Assembly (NCBI GenBank): GCA_017626295.1
Contig: JAGAJB010000011.1
Location: 1-64,000 of the forward strand
Direction of reading: 5' to 3'
Length of the DNA stretch: 64,000 nucleotides
From: Clostridia bacterium
Lineage (GTDB): Bacteria; Bacillota; Clostridia; Oscillospirales; Acutalibacteraceae
This document shows positions 41,355 through 48,826 of the stretch, in pieces. The stretch's first letter is position 1, and the number at the start of each line of letters is the position of its first letter. A program made the translations under genes and the position numbers. The notes below the pieces were generated by a model. The model made no database searches. It was given only the letters and a program-made list of their open reading frames with translations, and was not told the origin of the DNA.

Positions 41355-42335
41355 TCATTCAATTTCCACTCTCTGATAAACTATCCCCTCACGCTCATGG
41401 GTGTAGGTAATATGTAAAACTTTATCCACCGCAACTATTGCGGGGTAACTGAACTCGTGGTCACCTGTGGTGCTTTCACACTGATAGATTTCCTCAAAAG
41501 TTTCTCCGCCGTCCTTTGATGCAAGAAGCACAAGGGGTGCTCGGTCGCCCCAATTTTCAAAAATCGGGTTCATAATAAGAATAAGCGTGCCGTCACCGAG
41601 TTTAGTAACATCTATGCCGCTGTTGGGGTTTCCCATAGGTGTTTCGTATGCTTTGCACCAGGTTTTTCCTCCATTGTGGCTGTCACTTCTGTATATATGC
41701 CCTGCGTTTGTTCTTATAAACATATGAAGTCCTTTTTCATCCTCCCACAAAGTAGGCTGAATCATTCCCACAGGTTTAAGATTCTTTTTAGGTCTTAACA
41801 CGAAGTTTGAATGTTGGAAAGTAAGGCCGTCATCATAAGAAATATCCACAAAGCATTTCCAGTTTTTTGTTACTGTTTCCTTTGATGCGGGGGCAACAAC
41901 AGTTCCGTTACTTAATCTGATGGCTTTGTTTTTTACAGGGCCTCTTCCGCCGTCATTATCACCGGGAACAAGAATCTGCGGTTTTGAAAAACTCTTTCCT
42001 CCGTCTTTTGATACACAGAAATACGTAACCCAATTGGGAATAGGCTTTCCGTATTTGAAATAAAGAATAATTTCTCCGTTTTCGCGAAGGAATAACACAG
42101 GATTCCAATGAGGAAGCGGTTCTCCGTCAACACTAACGCTGCAAGGCTGTGACCATTTGCCGTTTTCTCTTATACTGACCCATATTTTTACGTCATTATT
42201 TCCCTCTGCACTTCCGCCGAACCAAGCGGCAACAACGCTACCGTCAGAAAGAGGTAAAACCGTTGAAGCGTGGCAAGAGTTTGTTACGGTTTTCGGGGGA
42301 TAAATAAATTCTTTTATACTACTTTTCACATTCAT
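41355..42335 (-). CDS. Sialidase / BNR-repeat glycoside hydrolase, 326 aa
   Basis: The start ATG has CAAGGAGATTTAAAT upstream. Several Asp-box-type repeats are visible: VSKDGGKSFSKPQ, ISYDDGLTFQHS, SDSHNGGKTWCKA and ASKDGGETFEEI, which identify a six-bladed propeller of the sialidase superfamily. The candidate catalytic Asp lies in the N-terminal part. There is no signal peptide, so it would act in the cytoplasm. The real substrate may be sialic acid or another sugar such as rhamnogalacturonan; cytoplasmic members of this group have varied specificities. It is bracketed by repeat blocks B and C. Confidence 0.88.
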   Translation of the reverse strand: MNVKSSIKEFIYPPKTVTNSCHASTVLPLSDGSVVAAWFGGSAEGNNDVKIWVSIRENGKWSQPCSVSVDGEPLPHWNPVLFLRENGEIILYFKYGKPIPNWVTYFCVSKDGGKSFSKPQILVPGDNDGGRGPVKNKAIRLSNGTVVAPASKETVTKNWKCFVDISYDDGLTFQHSNFVLRPKKNLKPVGMIQPTLWEDEKGLHMFIRTNAGHIYRSDSHNGGKTWCKAYETPMGNPNSGIDVTKLGDGTLILIMNPIFENWGDRAPLVLLASKDGGETFEEIYQCESTTGDHEFSYPAIVAVDKVLHITYTHEREGIVYQRVEIE

Positions 42336-42345
42336 ATTTAAATCT

Positions 42346-42462
42346 CCTTGAATTTAAATTGCAAATTGCAAATGGAAAATGGCAGATTTCGGAACTGCGT
42401 TAGCATTATAAAATCGGCTTTGCCCCGAAATTTTGCATTTTGAATTCTGCATTTTGCATTTA
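42346..42462. repeat. modular intergenic repeat, copy C
   Basis: It begins with TTGCAAATTGCAAATGGAAA and TTTCGGAACTGCGTTAGC, units shared with copy A, and ends with AATCGGCTTTGCCCCGAAAT and TTTGCATTTTGAATTCTGCA, shared with copy B. It fills the gap between the sialidase start and the deoC stop, and abuts that stop. Confidence 0.75.
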
Positions 42463-43128
42463 TCAATATCCGCTACCCTGCTCAGACTTAGCAATGGATA
42501 CAATTCTGCTTGTGCCCAATCTTTCAGCACCTAACGACAGGAATTTTTCTGCATCGTCAAGGCTTTTAATACCGCCTGCGGCTTTCATTTTCACATTTTC
42601 TCCGATATTTTCCGAAAAAAGTTTAATATCCTCAAAGGTTGCACCGCCTGTGGAAAAACCTGTTGAAGTTTTAATGTAATCTGCACCCGCTTGAGTTACA
42701 AGATCACACATTTTTATTTTTTCTTCATCGGTAAGAAGGCAAGTTTCAATAATAACTTTCAAAAGTTTGCCGTTGCAAGCCTTTTTGATTTCTTTAATTT
42801 CATTCAAAATATCGTCATAGCGTTTGTCTTTCAGCCAACCGATATTTATAACCATATCAATTTCATCTGCTCCGTTTTTTACTGCATCCGCAGTTTCAAA
42901 AACTTTGCAGGCAGTGGTGTTGTAACCGTTGGGGAAACCGATAACCGTACATATTTTAAGTTTATCACCACAATATTCTGCACATTCTTTAACATACGAA
43001 GGCGGAATACAGACACTTGCCGTATTAAATTTAATTCCGTCATCACAAATCGCTTTTATCTGCCCCCAAGTTGATTCCTGTTTTAAAAGTGTGTGGTCAA
43101 CATGGGTAAGTATTTCTTTTAACTCCAT
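42463..43128 (-). CDS. deoC: Deoxyribose-phosphate aldolase
   Basis: 221 residues from ATG 43128 ([18 protein letters not shown]), with AAAGGGTGATAAA upstream. It splits 2-deoxyribose 5-phosphate into glyceraldehyde 3-phosphate and acetaldehyde. The Schiff-base Lys is in [17 protein letters not shown]; the other catalytic residues are in [13 protein letters not shown] and [11 protein letters not shown]. The full length is normal for the family. No other deo genes are adjacent. Confidence 0.97.
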   Translation of the reverse strand: MELKEILTHVDHTLLKQESTWGQIKAICDDGIKFNTASVCIPPSYVKECAEYCGDKLKICTVIGFPNGYNTTACKVFETADAVKNGADEIDMVINIGWLKDKRYDDILNEIKEIKKACNGKLLKVIIETCLLTDEEKIKMCDLVTQAGADYIKTSTGFSTGGATFEDIKLFSENIGENVKMKAAGGIKSLDDAEKFLSLGAERLGTSRIVSIAKSEQGSGY

Positions 43129-43298
43129 TTTATCACCCTTTTTGTTTTTTTCTTTCCCATATTGTAGCATTTTTATCTAAAAAGGTAAACAGTATTATCA
43201 AAATATCATAGTATTTAATAATTGATTTACAGGTTTTATTGTGGTATCATTTAAAATGTATATTTATGTAATCTTATTAAAAAAGTATTAAGGTGATT

Positions 43299-44363
43299 AT
43301 GGTGAAAAATTTACTTGTTATTTTCGGCGGTTGCTCAAGCGAGTATTCAGTTTCATTACGTTCCGCAGCATCCGTTTTAAGAAATCTTGATTCTTCAAAA
43401 TACAACGTTATAACTCTAGGTATAACAAAGGACGGCGCCTGGTATCTTTACAACGGTGATGTTGACTCTATCGAAAACGACTGTTGGTTTAACGATGAAG
43501 ATACCACACCCGCTATCCTCTCCCCCGATAAAAATGATAAGGCACTCATTGTTCTCAATGATATGGGTGCTTATGAAAAAATCGCTATTGATGTAATTTT
43601 CCCCGTTCTTCACGGCAAAAACGGTGAAGACGGCACTATTCAGGGTATTTTTGAACTTGCAGGCATCCCCTATGTAGGTTGCGGACTTCTTGCAAGCGGT
43701 ATGTGTATGGATAAAGCCGTAACCAACACCCTTGCAGATGCGGCAGGCATTGACGGTGCTAAATGGGCGGCATTCACAGAAACAGAATACCGCGAAGGCA
43801 GAGTTAACCTTGCGGCAATTGAAGAAAAATTAGGTTACCCGATTTTTGTAAAACCCGCAAACGCAGGCTCTTCCGTGGGTATTTCAAAAGCGCATAACCA
43901 TATGGAACTTCTTGCGGCTCTTGATATAGCATTCCAAAACGACTACAAGGCAGTTCTTGAAGAAACCCTTGTAGGCAGAGAAATCGAATGTGCAGTTATG
44001 GGTAATACTCAACCTGTTGCCTCTTGCATCGGTGAAATTTTACCCACTGCAGAATTTTACGATTTTGACGCAAAATACATTGATAACTCCACAGGTCTTG
44101 CTATCCCTGCGGATTTACCCGAAAGTGTAAGCGAAAAGGTTCGCGCCGCCGCAGTAAATGCATACAGAACATTGGGTTGTGAAGGTCTTTCACGAGTTGA
44201 CTTTTTCCTTTGCAACGACGGAAGAATCTGTCTTAACGAAATCAACACTCTTCCCGGCTTCACATCTATTTCAATGTTCCCGAAACTTTTCGGTCAGGTA
44301 GGTATTCCCTACGCGGAACTTTTAGACAGACTTATTGAATACGCTGAGGAACGCGCAAAATGA
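43299..44363 (+). CDS. ddl: D-alanine--D-alanine ligase
   Basis: 354 residues from ATG 43299, with TTAAGG at five bases; GTG 43302 is a second option. It joins two D-alanines for peptidoglycan. The N-terminal domain has VIFGGCSSEYSVSLRSA. The ATP-grasp domain has PIFVKPANAGSSVGISKA, VLEETLVGREIECAV and LNEINTLPGFTSISMFPKL. It overlaps the next gene by 4 bases (ATGA), and argS follows, so the three genes form an operon. Confidence 0.97.
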   Translation: MVKNLLVIFGGCSSEYSVSLRSAASVLRNLDSSKYNVITLGITKDGAWYLYNGDVDSIENDCWFNDEDTTPAILSPDKNDKALIVLNDMGAYEKIAIDVIFPVLHGKNGEDGTIQGIFELAGIPYVGCGLLASGMCMDKAVTNTLADAAGIDGAKWAAFTETEYREGRVNLAAIEEKLGYPIFVKPANAGSSVGISKAHNHMELLAALDIAFQNDYKAVLEETLVGREIECAVMGNTQPVASCIGEILPTAEFYDFDAKYIDNSTGLAIPADLPESVSEKVRAAAVNAYRTLGCEGLSRVDFFLCNDGRICLNEINTLPGFTSISMFPKLFGQVGIPYAELLDRLIEYAEERAK

Positions 44364-44776
44364 GAAAAGTTGAAATAGAATTCGTAAGCGAACAACAATA
44401 CTGTGACGACCGTGACAGCAGTAAACTTAAGGCTTTTGGTACTTTAGAAGCAATTGACGGTATAAAAGTCATCAGTTATACAGAACCTGACGAAGAAATG
44501 GGCAAAAGCGAAACAGTTATAGAAGTTGTAAATAATAACTACATAAAAATGACCCGAAAAGGTCTTTATGAAACTGTTTTTCATATTGAAGAGGATAAAA
44601 CACATTCCTGTATCTATAAAACACCTTTCGGTGAAATGAATATGGATATTGTTGCTCAACGTGTTAATGCCAACATTCCTGACTGTTCAGGTAAAATTCT
44701 TCTTTGCTACCGTCTGGAAAACAATTCGGAAATTATCGGTGAAAACAATCTGTTAATGAAAATAAATGAAATTTGA
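44360..44776 (+). CDS. DUF1934-like (YwiB-type) beta-barrel protein, 138 aa
   Basis: The start overlaps the ddl stop by 4 bases, and argS follows after 11 bases. The sequence is beta-rich: KVEIEFVSEQQY, GIKVISYTEPDEEMGKSETVI, YIKMTRKGLYETVF and GEMNMDIVAQRVNANI. In Bacillus the DUF1934 gene ywiB also sits next to argS, which supports the call. The protein has a lipocalin/calycin-like fold in that family; its role is unknown. Confidence 0.85.
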   Translation: MRKVEIEFVSEQQYCDDRDSSKLKAFGTLEAIDGIKVISYTEPDEEMGKSETVIEVVNNNYIKMTRKGLYETVFHIEEDKTHSCIYKTPFGEMNMDIVAQRVNANIPDCSGKILLCYRLENNSEIIGENNLLMKINEI

Positions 44777-44787
44777 AAGGTGTTTAT

Positions 44788-46533
44788 ATGTCAAAGTTAG
44801 TTAAAAAGGCTGAGGAACAAATCATCAGCGCCGTTACAACGGCTATAAAAAACAATATTGCTGACGGTACTTTCATTGAAGCGGAAATCCCCGCTTTTAA
44901 AACTGAAATCCCCGCAGACAGAAAGAACGGAGATTACTCTGCTAATGCGGCATTTATGCTTTCAAAGGCTCTCAGAATGCCCCCGAGAAAAATCGCTGAG
45001 GGTATTCTGGAAAAAATCGACCTTAAGGGCACATATTTTGATAAATGTGAAGTTGCAGGCCCCGGTTTTATCAACTTCTTTTTAAAACCCGAATTTTACG
45101 CTGATATTCTTCTTGATATTGACGCTTCAGGCGACAGTTACGGCAGAAGTGATTTCGGTAAAGGTAAGAAAATAAACGTTGAATTTGTTTCTGCAAACCC
45201 CACAGGCCCTATGCATATGGGTAATGCCCGCGGCGGTGCTTTGGGCGACTGCCTTGCAGCAGTTCTTGACTGGGCAGGCTATGAAGTAGAAAGAGAATTT
45301 TATGTAAACGATGCAGGTAATCAGATAGACAAATTCGGTCTTTCTCTTTCGGTACGCTATCAGCAAATTCTCAAAGGTGAAGATTTCATTGAACTTCCCG
45401 AGGACAGTTACCACGGTGACGATATAAGAGTTCTCGCTCAAAGTTATATCGACGAAAACGGTGACGGACTTCTCGCAGTTTCCGAGGAAGAAAGAAGAAA
45501 AGCATTAGTTGAATACGGTCTTCCCAAAAACATTGCCAAGATGAAAGCCGCAATGGAGAAGTACAGAATCGACTATAACACATGGTTCTCCGAACTTTCA
45601 CTCCATAACGGCGGTGAACTCGAAGAAACCATCGAAAACCTTAAAAAGAACGGCTACACTTATGAAAAAGAAGGCGCTCTTTGGTACAAGAATATTGAAG
45701 TTCAGACAGCAATTCTCAAACGCGAAGGCAAATCTGACGAGGATATTGAAAAACTCGAACTCAAAGACGATGTTCTTATCCGTCAGAACGGCAACCCCAC
45801 ATATTTTGCCGCTGACATTGCATACCACCGTAACAAACTGGAAAAACGCGGTTTCGATACTGCTATTGACGTATGGGGTGCTGACCACCACGGCCACGTT
45901 GCACGTATGAAAGGTGCTATGGAAGCAGTGGGTATCGACAGCAACAAACTTGACGTTGTACTTATGCAACTTGTTAACCTTATGAAAGACGGCAAACCCG
46001 TAAAAATGTCAAAGAGAACAGGTAAGGCAATTACACTTGTTGATCTTCTTGACGAAGTTCCCATTGATGCAGTTCGTTTCCTCTTCAATATGCGTGAAGC
46101 AGGCAGTGCAATGGACTTTGACCTTGACCTTGCTGTTGAACAGTCTAACCAAAACCCTGTTTACTACTGTCAGTACGCTCACGCAAGAATCTGCAGTATC
46201 TTAAAGAAACTCGAATCCGAGGGCGTAACCGTAAGAAACCCCGAAAAAGCAGAGTTAGAACTTCTTTCAAGCGAAGAAGAAAAAGATCTTATTTCTCACC
46301 TTGCAGCACTTACAGGTGTTATCGTAAATGCCGCAAACACTTACGACCCCGCTAAGATTACACACTATGCAACAGACCTTGCAACAAAATTCCACCGTTT
46401 CTACAACGCTCAGCGCGTTATGGTTGATGATGAATCTCTTATGCAGGCAAGAATTTTCCTTTGCATCTGCGTACGCAACACAATGAAAAACGTACTTTCA
46501 ATGCTCAAAATTGATGCACCCGTAAGTATGTAA
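44788..46533 (+). CDS. argS: Arginyl-tRNA synthetase
   Basis: 581 residues from ATG 44788 (MSKLVKKAEEQIISAV), with GAAAGGTG upstream. It charges tRNA-Arg. The class I HIGH motif is in NPTGPMHMGNARGGALGD, and the KMSKS-type motif is VKMSKRTGKAITL. The N-terminal Arg-S additional domain covers about residues 1-95, and the C-terminal DALR anticodon-binding domain the last 120 residues (NPVYYCQYAHARICSIL). It closes the ddl operon; a terminator follows. Confidence 0.98.
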   Translation: MSKLVKKAEEQIISAVTTAIKNNIADGTFIEAEIPAFKTEIPADRKNGDYSANAAFMLSKALRMPPRKIAEGILEKIDLKGTYFDKCEVAGPGFINFFLKPEFYADILLDIDASGDSYGRSDFGKGKKINVEFVSANPTGPMHMGNARGGALGDCLAAVLDWAGYEVEREFYVNDAGNQIDKFGLSLSVRYQQILKGEDFIELPEDSYHGDDIRVLAQSYIDENGDGLLAVSEEERRKALVEYGLPKNIAKMKAAMEKYRIDYNTWFSELSLHNGGELEETIENLKKNGYTYEKEGALWYKNIEVQTAILKREGKSDEDIEKLELKDDVLIRQNGNPTYFAADIAYHRNKLEKRGFDTAIDVWGADHHGHVARMKGAMEAVGIDSNKLDVVLMQLVNLMKDGKPVKMSKRTGKAITLVDLLDEVPIDAVRFLFNMREAGSAMDFDLDLAVEQSNQNPVYYCQYAHARICSILKKLESEGVTVRNPEKAELELLSSEEEKDLISHLAALTGVIVNAANTYDPAKITHYATDLATKFHRFYNAQRVMVDDESLMQARIFLCICVRNTMKNVLSMLKIDAPVSM

Positions 46534-46542
46534 AAAACAGAA

Positions 46543-46582
46543 AAAACACAGTCAAGCGAAATCGTTTGACTGTGTTTTTATA
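46543..46582. terminator. bidirectional terminator between argS and the phosphodiester glycosidase gene
   Basis: The stem AAACACAGTCAA...TTGACTGTGTTT with an inner GCG/CGT-type extension has A-run before it and TTTTTA behind it, so it ends transcription from both sides. Confidence 0.9.
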
Positions 46583-47767
46583 TTATTCTGTTTTACTTCT
46601 TACAAGCCAGGCATTCGGCAGATAGCGCCCTGTGGGCATATCGGTTGACGGTTCATTTATAATTTCGCCGTTATAAGCAATAACCGATGAGGAACCGCCG
46701 TCGCAAGCGCCTGCAGTAACTGCACCGTACTGAAGAAGTATATCGGCACAGTCCTCCATAGTAGCACCTAAGGAGTAACCGAACTGACGCCCGTCGATTA
46801 CAAGAAGCATTACAACTCCGTTGGCACTTTGACCTACAACAGTTCTGGGTTGAAGACCCCATCCTGCAGAATCGCTGACAACTTTTTGTCCGTTAAGTAT
46901 AAGAGTGGGTCTGAACTGAATTCCGTCACGGATATTATAATCTTCCCAATTATCCATACCGCCTACAACAAGGCGGTTGTCTGTATCGAAACCTAAAAGT
47001 GTGTATTTTGATTTATACGTTCCCCAATACTCACCTTGAGATACACATTGCCCGGAAATCAAACCGCCTAAACTCGTTCCGCCCGTGTCAATAAAACCGG
47101 AGGCATTAACGCCCACAACGGCATTTTCTTTTTCAAGATAATCGCATATAAACTCACCGCGTGAGCCTTTATAATCGGTCGCACCGAGAAAAACTCTTGA
47201 GGGGTCATCAACTAAAACGAGTTTACCCACAAAGGTTGTACTCTCAACTTTAAGTATTACTACGCCTTCTTCAACATTGTTAGCAAAAACTTCGTTTCCG
47301 AATTTATCTTTTTCGCCTTCAACAAGATATTCCTGCCCGAGAACGTCGGCACTTTGGTTGCCGTAAATATCTGTAACACCAATGTCTTTAACATCAACCT
47401 GTGCCGCCATAACTTCATCAACAAGCCTGTCCGGGAAAAACGCCGTGGCAAGCCATTTGTGTTGGTCGGTAGTCATAGCAGTTTCTATCCAGATATTACG
47501 CCATTTAACCACAAAGGGTATATTACCATAAACAACCGTCACATAACTTACAACGGACAAGAGAAGCACTAACGAAAACACAAAAAAGGCGATAACGCTC
47601 TTTTTAAATTTAGTTTTTTCCGTCTTTTGTCCGTCATCTTCCACAGGTGGCGGTGCGGGTTGCTTTTTTTCTTTCTTGGGAGGTTTGGATTTATATTTAT
47701 GAACTTCGCTTAACCCATCTGCAAGATTATCGAGATTCACATATTCTTCTTCACTAATCTCAACCAT
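46583..47767 (-). CDS. Phosphodiester glycosidase (NAGPA) domain membrane protein, 394 aa
   Basis: Start at ATG 47767 (MVEISEEEYVNLDNLADG), with GGAGGTGCTTTT upstream. The N-terminal 55 residues are cytoplasmic and rich in Lys and Pro. One membrane helix follows (SVIAFFVFSLVLLLSVVSYVT), and residues about 85-394 lie outside. The NAGPA domain shows NAVVGVNASGFIDTGG, RPTLILNGQKVVSDS, QPRTVVGQSANGVVMLLVID and CDGGSSSVIAYNGEI. Such domains remove sugars linked by phosphodiesters in wall or surface polymers. The natural substrate is not known. Confidence 0.9.
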   Translation of the reverse strand: MVEISEEEYVNLDNLADGLSEVHKYKSKPPKKEKKQPAPPPVEDDGQKTEKTKFKKSVIAFFVFSLVLLLSVVSYVTVVYGNIPFVVKWRNIWIETAMTTDQHKWLATAFFPDRLVDEVMAAQVDVKDIGVTDIYGNQSADVLGQEYLVEGEKDKFGNEVFANNVEEGVVILKVESTTFVGKLVLVDDPSRVFLGATDYKGSRGEFICDYLEKENAVVGVNASGFIDTGGTSLGGLISGQCVSQGEYWGTYKSKYTLLGFDTDNRLVVGGMDNWEDYNIRDGIQFRPTLILNGQKVVSDSAGWGLQPRTVVGQSANGVVMLLVIDGRQFGYSLGATMEDCADILLQYGAVTAGACDGGSSSVIAYNGEIINEPSTDMPTGRYLPNAWLVRSKTE

Positions 47768-47852
47768 AAAAGCACCTCCTCCGATATTTCTCACATTATA
47801 ACATAAATCGACGGCAAAACATAGTATTCGCCGTCAATTTACAAAAAATTAA

Positions 47853-48755
47853 TTATTTATTATCTATATATCTGCAAGCAGCAAGGGCTGCAACCGCACC
47901 GTCAGCAGATGCCGTTGTTATCTGACGGATGCTTTTCTGACGGCAGTCACCTGCAACAAATATACCTTCGGTTTTTGTTGCGCAACTTTCGTCCGAATCA
48001 AAGTAGCCGTTTTTATCAAGTGCCGCAGTTTCTGCAAAGGCTGAATTTTTAGGTTCAAGACCGATTGCAACAAAAAGACCGTCAAGAGAAACCTCTTTTT
48101 CGCCCTGCACTGTATTAAGAACAACGCCTGTAAGTTCGCTGTCACCTTTAAGTTCTGCAACAGTTGCTTCCAAAACAAACTCAACGTTATCTTTATTTGA
48201 AAGAATATCAACAAGTTTCTTTTCGCCTGTAAGATAAGGAAGATTCTGGAAAACATATACTTTTTCGCACAAATCCGAAAGAAGCACGGATTCCTGTAAA
48301 GCGGAGTTACCGCCGCCTACAACACCAACTGTTTTATCCTTGAAAAACGCACCGTCGCAAACTGCACAGTATGAAACGCCGTTTCCCACGAATTCATTTT
48401 CTTTAGGAAGACCCAACTGCCTGTGATGAACACCTACTGCGATTATTACAGCACTTGCTTCAAACATTTTATTGTCAGCAAAAACAAGTTTTCTTGACCC
48501 TTCATCAACAATACCCGTAACCTTTTCCATTTCAACCTCAGCACCCATACTGAGTACCTGGTCAAGAAGTTTATCTGCAAACTCGTTACCACTCATTTCG
48601 GGTATACCGGGATAGTTTTCGATTTTCGGTGAAAAGGTAACTTGTCCGCCGAATGTTGACTGCTCAATTACAAGAACACTTTTTGATGCACGCAACGCAT
48701 AAAGCGCAGCAGTAAGCCCCGCAGGACCTGCACCGACAACAATTATATCATACAT
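47853..48755 (-). CDS. trxB: Thioredoxin-disulfide reductase
   Basis: 300 residues. FAD-binding GAGPAG opens the protein; the redox-active pair is in VSYCAVCDGAFF, and the NAD(P)H site is in GVVGGGNSALQE. FAVSGD-like GIFVAGDCR closes the FAD site. It passes electrons from NAD(P)H or, in some anaerobes, ferredoxin to thioredoxin-like proteins. It lies 71 bases behind nrdD, whose product carries a fused glutaredoxin-like domain, so it may reduce that domain directly. A long hairpin lies between the two genes. Confidence 0.96.
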   Translation of the reverse strand: MYDIIVVGAGPAGLTAALYALRASKSVLVIEQSTFGGQVTFSPKIENYPGIPEMSGNEFADKLLDQVLSMGAEVEMEKVTGIVDEGSRKLVFADNKMFEASAVIIAVGVHHRQLGLPKENEFVGNGVSYCAVCDGAFFKDKTVGVVGGGNSALQESVLLSDLCEKVYVFQNLPYLTGEKKLVDILSNKDNVEFVLEATVAELKGDSELTGVVLNTVQGEKEVSLDGLFVAIGLEPKNSAFAETAALDKNGYFDSDESCATKTEGIFVAGDCRQKSIRQITTASADGAVAALAACRYIDNK

Positions 48756-48777
48756 AATTTACACTCTCCTATTACAT

Positions 48778-48817
48778 AAATGGGTTGTAAAAAAACTTGT
48801 TTTTTCACAACCCATTT
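48778..48817. terminator. long hairpin between nrdD and trxB
   Basis: The stem AAATGGGTTGT/ACAACCCATTT (48778-48788 with 48807-48817) continues inward with A6/T6. On the minus strand no T-run follows, so it may be a weak terminator or an mRNA processing and stability element. Confidence 0.55.
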
Positions 48818-48826
48818 CATTATTTA

